A stretch of DNA of 64,000 bases from Pseudolabrys sp035718275 (GTDB lineage: Bacteria; Pseudomonadota; Alphaproteobacteria; Rhizobiales; Xanthobacteraceae). Position 1 is the first letter of the stretch, and every line of letters starts with the position of its first letter. The stretch is taken from NCBI GenBank assembly GCA_035718275.1, contig DASTHI010000002.1, positions 1-64,000 of the forward strand. Reading direction: 5' to 3'. Made by a program: the position numbers and the translations under genes. Under the pieces are notes generated by a model, which saw nothing but the letters and a program-made list of their open reading frames with translations, searched no databases and had not been told where the DNA came from. Shown in pieces: positions 1-9,209 of the stretch.

Positions 1-46
1 CTTCACACGGGAGAGGTCGTAGGTTCAATCCCTACAGCGCCCACCA
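1..46 (+). tRNA. tRNA-Val (CAC), 3' part only
   Basis: The window opens inside a tRNA. Visible are the anticodon loop with T33, CAC and A37, the 3' anticodon strand GGGAG, a five-base variable region, the T arm (GTAGG, loop TTCAATC, CCTAC), the acceptor strand AGCGCCC, discriminator A and an encoded CCA at 44-46. Anticodon CAC gives valine. The 5' half lies outside the window. Confidence 0.85.
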
Positions 47-162
47 TTCGCGGCGGTACAATCAATGTCCGCTATTCAGTGCCAGCTCAACCGGTCGAAG
101 CAACACATGCGTAAATCTCTCTGCCCCGGTTTCGAATCCTAAAGTCTTTGCGTCGCCGCTCT

Positions 163-545
163 TTAAGCCGGCGTATTGTCGATTGGGCGCTGTGCGGTTG
201 TTGCTGTAAATGCAATAGTTGTCGTCCAATAGGTCGCGTCGCGATAGAACGCAAAAAACTTGTCGAGTGTTTCTTGCGAGACACCGCCTTCGCTTTGCAG
301 CTTGTCCGTAATTTCCCGGATGCTGTACTCCCACCATTCCGCGAACCGCGAGCCCGCGGGTCCGACGCGCTGCGCAGCCACTGAGATAGCGATCCGTTGC
401 CCGCGCCAATCTCCAGACAATCCCAGCCCGCCGTAGTGCCCATTCGCAGTAAATGGAACGCACTCGACGGGTCGAGCAATTTCGACATCAGCCGTAACCG
501 GTCAGACTCTCCCTTCAAATCGTGTTGCCAGACATACTTGGACAT
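163..545 (-). pseudogene. SAM-dependent methyltransferase remnant with internal deletion
   Basis: Reading from 545 downwards, the first ~57 codons resemble the start of a class I methyltransferase, with the SAM-binding motif LEIGAGNGSLSQWL near residues 45-58. After about position 372 that frame turns into arginine-rich nonsense. A second minus-strand frame ending at 163 then carries what looks like the C-terminal end of the same kind of enzyme (around SRFAEWWEYSIREI and FFAFYRDATYW). The middle ~150 residues expected of the family are absent and the two ends are out of frame. I read this as a decayed gene with an internal deletion, next to a tRNA. An undetected programmed frameshift cannot explain the missing middle. 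Confidence 0.6.
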
Positions 546-671
546 GACGGCCTCAGCATGTGCCCACTAGTGATCTGCTGTTTGCGGCCGGCGGCGGCTA
601 CGCTGGCAAGCCAGAGCGGCGAAGCGACCGATCAACTTGTGAAATGCCTTCCGCCATGAGAAGACTGCACG

Positions 672-1700
672 ATGGAACTGGGCATCTACACGTTTGGCGA
701 TATCACTCCCAATCCGAATACCGGTTGTGCAATCAGCACCGCACAACGTTACGCCGAGATTCTTGCTGCAGCAAAGTTCGCGGACGATGCCGGTCTTCAC
801 GTGTTCGGTGTCGGCGAACATCACCGGCTGGACCTGCCGATTTCATCGCCGGCCGTGGTGATGGCTGCCATTGCGGGTACAACAAAGCGCATCCGACTGA
901 CCAGTGCCGTTACAGTGCTCTCAACCCTCGACCCCGTACGGGTGTTTCAGGATTTCGCAACAGCGGATCTCGTTTCCGGCGGCCGCGCCGAACTTATCGC
1001 CGGGCGCGGCGCTTACATCGAATCCTTTTCACTCTTTGGCGATGACTTTGCGAACTATGACGAGCTGTTCAGCGAAAAGCTTGATCTGCTTTTGAAGCTA
1101 AACGACAGCGCGAGAGTCACTTGGAATGGCCGGTTTCGACCACCCCTGAACAACGCTCAAATCTCACCGCGACCAACGGGCAAGTTGCCAATCTGGCTTG
1201 GTGTCGGCGGCAATCCGGAAAGCGCGCTTCGCGCTGGGGAACTTGGGCTGCCGGTTATCCTCGCCAACATCTCTCAGCCGCCGGCCAATTTCGTCGATCA
1301 AGTCGCCGCCTATCGACAACGTCACACTGCACGAGGGCACGACCCAAGCACTTTGAAGGTCGCTATAGCGACGCATGTCCATGTGGCAAGAGATTCGCAA
1401 ACCGCCCTTGATGAATTTTATCCCCACTACAGCGCCTATTTCCGCGAACATGCGCCGCGCGCCAACTTCGCCGGGGAAGTCCCGCGCGAGCTCTACGAAC
1501 AGCGCGCAGGGCCCAAGGGACCGATCTTCGTCGGCAGCCCGCAACAGATCATCGATAAACTTATGTACGAGCGTGAGCTATTCTCACACGATCGGTTCCT
1601 CTGCCAAGTCGACATCGGTGGCCTGCCGTACACAAAGGTTGCAAGATCAATCGAACTGCTCGCGACAAAAGTGCTGCCCGCAATAGGCGCGGCTCACTAG
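672..1700 (+). CDS. LLM-class flavin-dependent oxidoreductase
   Basis: A 342-residue protein of the bacterial luciferase-like monooxygenase family. These enzymes use FMNH2 supplied by a partner reductase to oxidise small organic substrates with O2. The sequence shows the typical N-terminal strand (ELGIYTFGD), the GVGEHHRLD motif near residues 45-55, the SAVTVLSTLDPVRVFQDF segment and an AGRG loop near residue 110. Length matches the family. The start is preceded by a weak GAGAAGA ribosome site. It stands alone: upstream is a decayed methyltransferase and downstream a convergent signalling gene, so context gives no substrate. Confidence 0.85.
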   Translation: MELGIYTFGDITPNPNTGCAISTAQRYAEILAAAKFADDAGLHVFGVGEHHRLDLPISSPAVVMAAIAGTTKRIRLTSAVTVLSTLDPVRVFQDFATADLVSGGRAELIAGRGAYIESFSLFGDDFANYDELFSEKLDLLLKLNDSARVTWNGRFRPPLNNAQISPRPTGKLPIWLGVGGNPESALRAGELGLPVILANISQPPANFVDQVAAYRQRHTARGHDPSTLKVAIATHVHVARDSQTALDEFYPHYSAYFREHAPRANFAGEVPRELYEQRAGPKGPIFVGSPQQIIDKLMYERELFSHDRFLCQVDIGGLPYTKVARSIELLATKVLPAIGAAH

Positions 1701-1797
1701 GAAGTGCTTCGTTTGGCCAGAAGCGGACTTGTCCGTTATCGACCTCGATCTTGCAGAGCTTTCCCACGCGAGACTTTTTCTCGGATCGCAGGGACGG

Positions 1798-4700
1798 TCA
1801 CGCCGCCGACGCGCCCTGCACGGGAAGCTTCAGGCGCGCAAAAAGGACCTGAGCCCTGGCGAGTTCTTCTGCGGCGCGGGACTGATCGCCGCGTGCGCGC
1901 GCGAGCTCGGCGAGCTCCAGACTTGTCCGCGCCGTCTCGAAGACCGCTCCCGTCGAGGTGAGATGAGCGAGCGCTTCATTGAGATTCTGCTCGGCTTCCG
2001 CAAGGTCCCCCTTCAGGCGAGCAAGCCGGCCTAGAAGCTGCCGCGCCAGCCCAATCCCCAGCACGAATTGCGTCGTTATGCTGGTCTCGTGCGCTTCGCC
2101 GAGGACCACCGCCGCTTTCTCGAATTCCCCCGACACGATATACGCCTCGCCCAGTATGGTCCTGAACCAGGCACGAAACTGAATCGAGCGGACCTTGTCG
2201 CCGAGCGAGACGGCCTGTTCCAGAGAGTCGATCGCGAGTTCAACGCTTCCGGCAGCCAATCGAGAGCGGCCGAGACACGCAAGGATAAATGCTGTTTCGA
2301 ATTCGTCCGGCGATACGTCGAGAGCGCGCTGGCAGAGCTCAACTGCTTGCGCAGCATCCCCCTGCATTGCGTGAGAGAGACCGGCCAACATGGCCGCATT
2401 GGCCTGCGCGCGACGGATCCCAGTGGCGTCGGCGAACTCGGTGAGCTTGGAAGCAGCTTCCAGCGCTGACGCAAAGTCTCCCGCGAAAATGCAACAATAG
2501 CTCAATGTGAACAGCGCTTGGCTCAGCCAAAAACGGTCATCCGTGCGTTCAAGCAAAGCGGCGGCTTCCCGCGCGTGGTCGACCGCCTCCGCGAGCGGCT
2601 TGCCCGAATAAACATATTCAGTGGCGAGCGCGCGGTGGACGCGGCCGGCAATCGCCAAGTCGTCAGCGGCTTTCGCCTGAACCAGACTTTGCTGCAGATA
2701 TTCGATCGCCTCACCCCGATTACCGAGCCAGGCATGCGCAAAACCGAACCAGAAAAAGTACTCGGCCGTAAGAGAGCGATCTTCAAGTCGCGCCAAGCGT
2801 CCGCTGTATTGCGTGAGGAGCGCAATGATCTCCTTGCGCCGGCCAAGGAAATGCAGCGAATGCGCTTCCCGCACGACCAGCTTCAGCACTTCCCGGTCGC
2901 GCACTTCGGACGGCAGCTCGTCAGCATGACGGCGCGCTTCCTGCAGGCTCGCAACCGCTTCGGTATGCGCGGACATCGCTGTCGATTTTTCGGCCATCGC
3001 AGTGAGATATCTCAGAGCTCTGCCGTGTTCTTCGGCCCGTGAAAAGTGGTGCGCAAGAATCTCCGGCTGATTCCTGCAAAGCTCCGGATGGCGTTCTTCC
3101 AGCAGTATGGCGACCTGCCGGTGATAAAATTGGCGGGTGCGCTTGAGCAAGGACTGATAGGCGGCGTCCTGCACCAGCGCATGCTTGAACGTGTATCGCG
3201 CACGTGGCCGGCGTCCGCGCTGGTAGAGCAATTCGGCATCGACCAACTGGTCGAGGCCTTTTTCGAGGTCCGCCTGATCGAGCGAGGCTATCGCCTGCAG
3301 CATCTCGTACGCGAACTCGCGTCCCAGGATCGAGCCGAGCTGCGCAACTTCGCGGATACTGGGCAGCCGGTCGAGACGCGCCATCAGCAGATCCTGCAGG
3401 CTCGATGGAATGGCAATGCCCGAGAGCGGCCTCGCTAACGCGTACGAGTCGCCATCTTCGCGCAGGAAATTGGCCTCCAGAATAGCTTTGGTCAGTTCCT
3501 CGACATACAGCGGAATGCCGTCGGTCTTGCGGGCAACGTAGTCGATCACCTCGGACGGAATCGCCTTCCCCGCCGTCCGCTGCAGCATCAGTTTTTCGAC
3601 CTCACCCCGATCAAGCCGGTTCAGTGTGATCAGGGTCATATGCGAGCGCATCGTCCACGGGACAGCAAAATCGGAACGATAGGTAAGCACGCTCATCATG
3701 GGCACGGTCGGCGACTGCTCGATGCAAAGCTTCAAGAGTTCGATCGTGGTCGGGTCGGCCCAATGCAGATCTTCCCACACGTGCAGAACCGGCCTGCGTT
3801 CGGCCTCGTCGAGAAGCCAGCCGACGAGGGCATCCAGCGTCTGCTCCCGTTGCTCCTGGGGCGTCAGGCGGAGCGGGACGTAACTGCCTTCCGGCAGCGG
3901 CAGCCGCATGAGATCCGCATAAAGCGGCACCGCACGCTCAAGAGGCAGGGATTGTGCGGAAAGCGCTGTCTCCAATTTGGACAGCTTGTGCGCATCGCCG
4001 TCCTCGGCACTCCAACCTGCAGCGTGCTTGAGACGTTCGACGATCGGGTAGAGACTCGTATTCGTATGGTAGGGCGAGCAGCGCGTCACCATCCAAAGAT
4101 GATCGCCTTCGGTCAATTTGGCGCGCAACGCCTCCACCAGGCGCGATTTCCCAATCCCGGGCTCGCCCTGAATAAGGACGACCTGCCCGCGACTTTTCCT
4201 GCTGGAGTCCCATGAACGAAGCAACAGCCCGAGCTCTTCCGGACGCCCGACGAGAGGCAGGTTAGCGGTTCTCGCGGCAGCAAGTTCAACGCCCGAGTCC
4301 GTTTCGGATTCAGCGATGACACGCCAGACCGCAAGCGGTTCGTCGAGGCCGCGCAATTGCTTGTCGCCCAGCCCTTCGCAGAGGAATTTCTCGCCAATGA
4401 GCTCGCGCGTGAGCGGGCCGATCACCACCTCGTTGGATTGTGCCAGCGCCTGCAAGCGAGCCGCCACGTTTGGCGTCTCGCCGATAGCACTCGCTTGTTC
4501 CGCCGCCTCCTCGCCGATGACGTCACCAACCACCACCAGGCCTGTCGAGATTCCGACACGGACCGAAAGCTGAAGCCCGGCAAAATTCTCGCTGGTGGCC
4601 TTGATGCTCGGGATTTCGCGAACAATGCCGAGCCCTGCGCGGACAGCACGTTCCGCATCGTTCTCGTGTGCCTGCGGGTAGCCAAAATAGACAAGCACGC

Positions 4701-5121
4701 CGTCGCCGAGATATTTGGCAATGAATCCGTTGTATTGTGAGACCACTTTCGCGCAGGCGTCCTGATACGCCCGGACGATCTCGCGCAGATCTTCGGGGTC
4801 GAATCGCGTGGACAGCGATGTCGATCCGACCAGGTCACAGAACATGACGGTGAGCTGACGACGCTCGGCTTCCGCGTGCGTTCGAATAGGTATCGCCGAC
4901 GCCTGCTTGCGCTCATCATCGGCAGCAGCCGGCGGCGACTCGATCATCGCCGCAATCGCTTTCATCAGCTTCTTGCGGGAGCCAAGAGGGATATTGAGAT
5001 CCTTGAGATCCTCTTCGGTCAGATCAGGCAGAACCTCGATATCGATTTCATTTTCGGCGAACACCGGCGCATATTTTGCAAGTCCGATGCGCGCAAGCCA
5101 CTCGTCGATCTCTGCTGCCAA
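1798..5121 (-). CDS. SAM-domain / adenylate cyclase / AAA ATPase / TPR signalling protein
   Basis: A multidomain protein of ~1107 residues. Residues 1-60 form a sterile alpha motif domain (EIDEWLARIGLAKYAPVF). Residues ~90-270 form a class III nucleotidyl cyclase domain, with metal-binding Asp in FCDLVGST (94-101) and Asp in LGDG (138-141). An AAA/STAND-type ATPase follows with Walker A GEPGIGKS (319-326), and the C-terminal half is helical repeats of TPR type. This architecture is common in Bradyrhizobium relatives; the domain may make cAMP or act only as a sensor. I chose the TTG at 5121, preceded by GGGGAA, because the SAM domain begins there. An in-frame ATG at 5181 would add 20 residues of unlikely composition. 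Confidence 0.85.
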   Translation of the reverse strand: MAAEIDEWLARIGLAKYAPVFAENEIDIEVLPDLTEEDLKDLNIPLGSRKKLMKAIAAMIESPPAAADDERKQASAIPIRTHAEAERRQLTVMFCDLVGSTSLSTRFDPEDLREIVRAYQDACAKVVSQYNGFIAKYLGDGVLVYFGYPQAHENDAERAVRAGLGIVREIPSIKATSENFAGLQLSVRVGISTGLVVVGDVIGEEAAEQASAIGETPNVAARLQALAQSNEVVIGPLTRELIGEKFLCEGLGDKQLRGLDEPLAVWRVIAESETDSGVELAAARTANLPLVGRPEELGLLLRSWDSSRKSRGQVVLIQGEPGIGKSRLVEALRAKLTEGDHLWMVTRCSPYHTNTSLYPIVERLKHAAGWSAEDGDAHKLSKLETALSAQSLPLERAVPLYADLMRLPLPEGSYVPLRLTPQEQREQTLDALVGWLLDEAERRPVLHVWEDLHWADPTTIELLKLCIEQSPTVPMMSVLTYRSDFAVPWTMRSHMTLITLNRLDRGEVEKLMLQRTAGKAIPSEVIDYVARKTDGIPLYVEELTKAILEANFLREDGDSYALARPLSGIAIPSSLQDLLMARLDRLPSIREVAQLGSILGREFAYEMLQAIASLDQADLEKGLDQLVDAELLYQRGRRPRARYTFKHALVQDAAYQSLLKRTRQFYHRQVAILLEERHPELCRNQPEILAHHFSRAEEHGRALRYLTAMAEKSTAMSAHTEAVASLQEARRHADELPSEVRDREVLKLVVREAHSLHFLGRRKEIIALLTQYSGRLARLEDRSLTAEYFFWFGFAHAWLGNRGEAIEYLQQSLVQAKAADDLAIAGRVHRALATEYVYSGKPLAEAVDHAREAAALLERTDDRFWLSQALFTLSYCCIFAGDFASALEAASKLTEFADATGIRRAQANAAMLAGLSHAMQGDAAQAVELCQRALDVSPDEFETAFILACLGRSRLAAGSVELAIDSLEQAVSLGDKVRSIQFRAWFRTILGEAYIVSGEFEKAAVVLGEAHETSITTQFVLGIGLARQLLGRLARLKGDLAEAEQNLNEALAHLTSTGAVFETARTSLELAELARARGDQSRAAEELARAQVLFARLKLPVQGASAA

Positions 5122-5206
5122 GGCAATTCCCCGGATGAGCAAGTCTAAGACGCAACTGCAAGTCGAGTCTACCAGCCGCATGCGCCCGGACAGGCAGTGC
5201 GTAGAC

Positions 5207-5229
5207 GAGGCCGCCTGATGGGCGGCCTC
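5207..5229. terminator. GC-rich hairpin between cupin and cyclase genes
   Basis: GAGGCCGCC, loop TGATG, GGCGGCCTC: a perfect 9-bp stem directly after the cupin stop codon on the minus strand. There is no T run, so rho-independent termination is uncertain. Confidence 0.45.
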
Positions 5230-5239
5230 CTGCCCGCCC

Positions 5240-5665
5240 CTATTTTGCGGCTTTGATCACGTCGACTGCGATCAGCACGACATTGTCCTTGCCGTCATTG
5301 TGGTGCCAATGGGCAGTTGCCTTGGTAGCTGACGAGGTATCACCCGGATGGAACGTCTTCGATGTTCCATCCGCGTTGAAAACCGTGTCCGTGCCCTGGA
5401 TGAAATAGACGACCGCCGGACGATCCTTGTGACTATGGATGCCGATATGACCGCCGGGCTCGATCGTCAGCAGTCTCATTCGCAGTTGGCGGCCTGCCAG
5501 TCCATCTATTTCAGGACCGAGATCGACAATCGTCGTCTTGGAGGCAGAAAATCCTTTATTTCCCTTGGGAGCTTCGTCGGCCTTTGCCGGAATGGCAATG
5601 CCGATCAGCCCGGCAGCGAGCAGAGACAGGGCGGTCGTTGAGTACGTTCTGGTCGGAAATGTCAT
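5240..5665 (-). CDS. Exported cupin-domain protein
   Basis: A 141-residue protein with a cleavable signal peptide (hydrophobic stretch about residues 11-26, cleavage after AKA near 29). It has a single small cupin barrel: IHSHKDRPAVVYF (76-88) supplies two histidines of the first metal motif, and AHWHHND (118-124) supplies the second. The usual glutamate of motif 1 is not evident. It is probably a periplasmic metal-binding protein, possibly protective or a small dioxygenase; the substrate is unknown. It is divergent from a Crp/Fnr regulator with a 188-bp shared intergenic region, so that regulator may control it (inference). Confidence 0.8.
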   Translation of the reverse strand: MTFPTRTYSTTALSLLAAGLIGIAIPAKADEAPKGNKGFSASKTTIVDLGPEIDGLAGRQLRMRLLTIEPGGHIGIHSHKDRPAVVYFIQGTDTVFNADGTSKTFHPGDTSSATKATAHWHHNDGKDNVVLIAVDVIKAAK

Positions 5666-5853
5666 GGGTCGTTCTCCCTAAAGTCGAATCGTTCGCTCAT
5701 TACGGAACGTCATGACCCTGCCTCTGCAGCTGCAGCCTGGTCGTTGGCATTTGCCAACCGGCGCAAAAATTTGCGACAAATCGGCGATTGAGCGCCTTGT
5801 TTCGCCGAAATCCACCGCCGGCGTTCACAGGATCGCAAAGCGGGCAGTAGCCG

Positions 5854-6555
5854 ATGAAGGCTCTAGACCGAACCAGCGCCCTCAAGCGAATCCCGATCCT
5901 GCAATCGATGTCTGAGGCCTCGCTCGAGCACGTGACACAACTCTGCAGGTGGCGAGAGTACGCGCCTGGCGAACAGATCGTCGGCTATCTCGATGCGATC
6001 ACCGATGTCCTGTTCCTGTTGAGCGGCAAGGCTCGCGTCATTATTTACTCTGCAGAAGGCAGGGGCGTCGTCTTCATCGATCTTGTACCCTCGACGATGT
6101 TCGGCGAGATCGCGGCAATTGATCGCAAGCCGCGCTCGGCTGGCGTGGAGGCAATTGAGCCGTGCACCGTCGCGGCCCTCTCAGCATCTCAGTTCGAGGA
6201 CTTGTTGAGGCAGGAGCCCGAGGTCGCGCTCGCGACGCTTCGCCACGTGGTGGCCGAGGTACGCCGCCTGTCCGAGCGCGTTTTCGAATTCAGCACAATG
6301 GTCGTGCAGAACCGCATCCAGGCAGAGCTTGTCCGTCTTGCCGCGCAAGCCGGATATTCTACCGGTCAGGCGGTGCTTTCGCCGGCACCTTCGCTTTCGG
6401 ATATCGCCGGACGGGTCAGCACCCATCGCGAAGCCGTATCGCGTGAATTGAGCCGGCTTTCGACCATTGGCCTGCTCCGCCGAGAGCACGGCGATCTTGC
6501 GATCGTGGACGTCGCCAAGCTCAGGAAACTGGTTGACGAGGCGAAAGGCGAATAG
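5854..6555 (+). CDS. Crp/Fnr-family transcriptional regulator
   Basis: A 233-residue regulator. The N-terminal cyclic-nucleotide-binding-type jelly roll covers about residues 10-130 (GEQIVGYLDAITDVLFLLSG and FGEIAAIDRKPRSAGVEA, the phosphate-binding-cassette region). The C-terminal winged helix has the recognition segment SLSDIAGRVSTHREAVSREL near residues 180-200. No Fnr-type cysteine cluster is seen, so oxygen sensing by an iron-sulfur cluster is unlikely. FGEIAAIDRKPRSAGV resembles the cAMP-binding cassette, though the ligand is not proven. It is divergent from the exported cupin. Confidence 0.88.
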   Translation: MKALDRTSALKRIPILQSMSEASLEHVTQLCRWREYAPGEQIVGYLDAITDVLFLLSGKARVIIYSAEGRGVVFIDLVPSTMFGEIAAIDRKPRSAGVEAIEPCTVAALSASQFEDLLRQEPEVALATLRHVVAEVRRLSERVFEFSTMVVQNRIQAELVRLAAQAGYSTGQAVLSPAPSLSDIAGRVSTHREAVSRELSRLSTIGLLRREHGDLAIVDVAKLRKLVDEAKGE

Positions 6556-6597
6556 GCAATGGACCAGTCAGCCGCCGGAGCCCGATACTGACAATCC

Positions 6598-6978
6598 TTA
6601 CCTTCGGCGCGGAGGCGGGTCGCGTGTCAGGTTCTTTGCCCCGAGTTCGTCGAGATACTCCTGCCAGTAGGACTCATGGTTGCGTCCCAGATCGTGCAGA
6701 TAGTCCCAGTCGAAAATTCCCGTCGAATGCAAATCGTCGAAGACCAGTCGCACGGCGTAATTGCCGACCGGCAGGACCTCGAGAATGGCGACGTCCCGCT
6801 TGCCCGGGACGGTCTTGCGCTCCTCCGCTGAATGGCCTTGCACTTCGGCACTTGGACTTTTGACGCGCAAATATTCCGCCGGTAACTCGAAATGCTCGCC
6901 GCTCTCGAACCTCACCGTCAATGTTCTGCGATCCTTGTGCAGGCGCAATTCCGTCGGCCATGCGCGGATTTTGCTCAT
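6598..6978 (-). CDS. DUF971 domain protein (gamma-butyrobetaine hydroxylase N-terminal-like)
   Basis: A 126-residue protein consisting of one DUF971 domain, the small zinc-binding-like fold also found at the N terminus of gamma-butyrobetaine hydroxylase. Typical sequence is visible: WPTELRLHKDRRTLTVRFE near the start, LPAEYLRVKSPSAEVQGH in the middle, and VGNYAVRLVFDDLHSTGIFDWDYL towards the end. Its start overlaps the stop of the upstream regulator by four bases (ATGA), which indicates translational coupling. In other proteobacteria such genes often sit near molybdenum-cofactor or iron-sulfur genes. Its biochemical role is not established. Confidence 0.85.
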   Translation of the reverse strand: MSKIRAWPTELRLHKDRRTLTVRFESGEHFELPAEYLRVKSPSAEVQGHSAEERKTVPGKRDVAILEVLPVGNYAVRLVFDDLHSTGIFDWDYLHDLGRNHESYWQEYLDELGAKNLTRDPPPRRR

Positions 6979-7862
6979 GAGCTCACAAACCGTACCGACG
7001 TGGCTGGACCGAGATCGTAGCCGCCCAGTTCGGTAGCCCGCCGCGCGAGCATATCGGAGTGGAGAAATTTCATCAGCGCCTGCAACGGTGGTCGAAAATA
7101 ATCTCTTTGCCGCATGACGAGATCGAAAGGCTCCCAGATAATGGGCGCAAAATCGAGTTCGGCAGCGTTTGCCACGGCTCGCGTCGCGATTCCAGTGTCG
7201 GCGCGGCCGGCACGAATTGCCTGAGCGATGTCGGGGCCGGTGGGGCAGACCGGCGCCACGGCAGCGAGGTCATTGAACGGAATTTTGGCTCCGTGCAACA
7301 ACCCCAGCAAGAGCAGCTGCGCCCCGGCGCCTTTCGGCCGCATCGCCACGCGCGCGCGTTTCTTTCTGATGTCGTCGATCGAACGAAGCTTCAGGGGATT
7401 GCCTCGCGCAAAGAGAAATCCCTGCTCGCGCCGGCAGAAGCCGATCATCACGCTGTGATGGAGATCCTTGCGGCGCTGCATGGTGGCGACATTCGCGTCT
7501 GCCTCGCCATCCTCCAGTGCGTGAAGGTGGATCGCCGCGGCAACCGTTTCACCGGCGGCAAAGGCGGAAATTCCTGCCTCGCTCCCGACTGCCAGCGTCG
7601 CAAGGCCTGAGCCGCTTTCGCGTAATGCCCATTCCAGGAGCGGATCATGGCTGCCGCCGACAATGGGAGCCGGTTCGACACGCGTCGTGCCGTCCGGCCG
7701 CGAGATGCTCGAGGCGAGCCAATGATCCAGCTCGGATTTCGGAAAAAGCCACCGACCCGTGATCTTGGTGCACGGCACAGTGCCGGCCGCGACCATTTCA
7801 TAGATCTTGCGTTCCTTGAGGCGAAGATAGGCGGCTGCCTCTGCGGTGGTGAGCAACTGCAT
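6975..7862 (-). CDS. Excisionase-type HTH regulator fused to a periplasmic-binding-fold domain
   Basis: A 295-residue protein. Residues 1-50 form an excisionase-like helix-turn-helix (TTAEAAAYLRLKERKIYEM ... WLFPKSELDHWL). Residues ~60-290 form a PBP-like domain (the PF12727 type), seen in RPKGAGAQLLLLGLL and in the region around GIATRAVANAAELDF. Such regulators probably sense a small ligand in the cytoplasm; molybdate or tungstate has been proposed for relatives. It is translationally coupled to the DUF971 gene. The window also encodes a molybdenum hydroxylase (53.5-57.3 kb), but any functional link is inference. Confidence 0.82.
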   Translation of the reverse strand: MQLLTTAEAAAYLRLKERKIYEMVAAGTVPCTKITGRWLFPKSELDHWLASSISRPDGTTRVEPAPIVGGSHDPLLEWALRESGSGLATLAVGSEAGISAFAAGETVAAAIHLHALEDGEADANVATMQRRKDLHHSVMIGFCRREQGFLFARGNPLKLRSIDDIRKKRARVAMRPKGAGAQLLLLGLLHGAKIPFNDLAAVAPVCPTGPDIAQAIRAGRADTGIATRAVANAAELDFAPIIWEPFDLVMRQRDYFRPPLQALMKFLHSDMLARRATELGGYDLGPATSVRFVSS

Positions 7863-8009
7863 TACACTGCACCTACATGCATGCTTTTTAAGATGCCAAA
7901 TCGAGCGAAAATGACAAGAGAAGGTACAGGGAGCCGCCTACGGGCGAACTCATGCCGCGAACTCATGCCGCTCAGTTTGGCGGCCACCGGAATGCACACG
8001 AGCGCGATG

Positions 8010-8999
8010 CTATTTCCATACTGTAAAGCCCATGCCGCAGCCGGTACCTGCGGCCGAGCGATAGCAGGGTACGTAGTCCTGCCATTCGTTTCTCAGGTGA
8101 GTGGCGGCGCCCGCCACGCATATCCAGTTGCGAATTTCCGAGCTGCCGGAATTGAGCTTCTCAATTGGGATCGACGAGAGTGCCTCGCCATCATTGCGTC
8201 TGCAGGCATCGAGCAGGCCGCGATCGAGTTCCTCGTCGACGGTGAAGTGGCTCAATCCGCCCGAGGCAAGAATGCCAATCCGGCCGTTCGAATTCATCGA
8301 TCCGACTGCCTTGCGGATGGCCCGCCCAAGCTCGTAACAGCGGCGCGGTCGCGGCTGATTGGGCGGAAAATAAGTGTTGAGCGCCACCGGCACGATGGGA
8401 ATCACACGCTTATTCATCATCCGCCGATGCACGAAGCCGAAGGCATGACCTTCCCCGTGCTCCTTGCTCAGCCGTCTCGACTGGCTCACATCGAAACCGT
8501 CTTCGATCAGCCGCTCGATCAGATGCAGCGCCAGTCGCGAGTCGACAGGGTAGTCGCGTGATTGATCCACTTCGTGAAATTGCGAGCGCGCCTTGCGCCA
8601 AAATTGCGGCGCATCATTGTCCATGCGCAACGGATTGTTCCGAATGCTGTCGCCCCAGTAGACGAGGATTGCCGGCATGTTGTCCTCGAAAAACTGCTCG
8701 TGCTGGTCGTCGCCGATGATAATCAGGGCGTCCAGCCGGGCGTCCGCAAGCACGCGCGAGAGAGTCTCGATGTTGGCTGTGCATCGCGCCGAGTGCTCGG
8801 CAAGAACGTCCGGCATGATTTGATTTCTAATCGAGGGGCTCGCCTGCGCGAGCAGTTCGCCGTACGTGCATGGCCGCCCATTGCGATCGAGCAACTTGCG
8901 GCCGGAGGCGTCGATCGCGGCATGCTTCGGGTAATCTTCCGCCGGGCTGTTCAGCAATGGACTGTGCGAGGTTCCGATCGCGAGCACGATCTCAGCCAT
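8010..8999 (-). CDS. Class III extradiol dioxygenase (LigB-type catalytic subunit)
   Basis: A 329-residue protein of the LigB / protocatechuate 4,5-dioxygenase beta superfamily, non-haem Fe(II) enzymes that cleave catecholic rings. It opens with MAEIVLAIGTSHSPLL, where the His in TSHSP is an expected iron ligand. Further conserved stretches are DALIIIGDDQHEQFF, IPIVPVALNTYFPP and ILASGGLSHFTVDEELD. The ATG at 8999 is chosen because it follows AAAGGAG and begins the family's first strand; upstream in-frame codons read as non-homologous. It is divergent from a TAXI-TRAP transporter, suggesting that the transporter imports an aromatic or related acid cleaved here. The ring substrate is not identifiable. 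Confidence 0.85.
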   Translation of the reverse strand: MAEIVLAIGTSHSPLLNSPAEDYPKHAAIDASGRKLLDRNGRPCTYGELLAQASPSIRNQIMPDVLAEHSARCTANIETLSRVLADARLDALIIIGDDQHEQFFEDNMPAILVYWGDSIRNNPLRMDNDAPQFWRKARSQFHEVDQSRDYPVDSRLALHLIERLIEDGFDVSQSRRLSKEHGEGHAFGFVHRRMMNKRVIPIVPVALNTYFPPNQPRPRRCYELGRAIRKAVGSMNSNGRIGILASGGLSHFTVDEELDRGLLDACRRNDGEALSSIPIEKLNSGSSEIRNWICVAGAATHLRNEWQDYVPCYRSAAGTGCGMGFTVWK

Positions 9000-9209
9000 G
9001 TTCACAAAGCTCCTTTTGGCAACGGAGCGGATGGCGTGATGGCGTGGCGCCAGCCTCACTCTCGGGCCAATATCGGCCAGGCTGCGAAATTTCGTCAACG
9101 CGAAGGCCTTGAACTCCCGATACCAAAGCGCCTTTTCCCAGCCGGAACGCTTGTATTGGATTCACGCCCGTGTACTCTCGCTTTAACTACAAAAATCAGG
9201 GAGGATTTA

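Noticed and set aside
8562..9209. The long in-frame extension before the TAXI binding protein
   Set aside because: It is antisense to the dioxygenase gene, and the signal peptide plus strong ribosome site place the true start at 9210.
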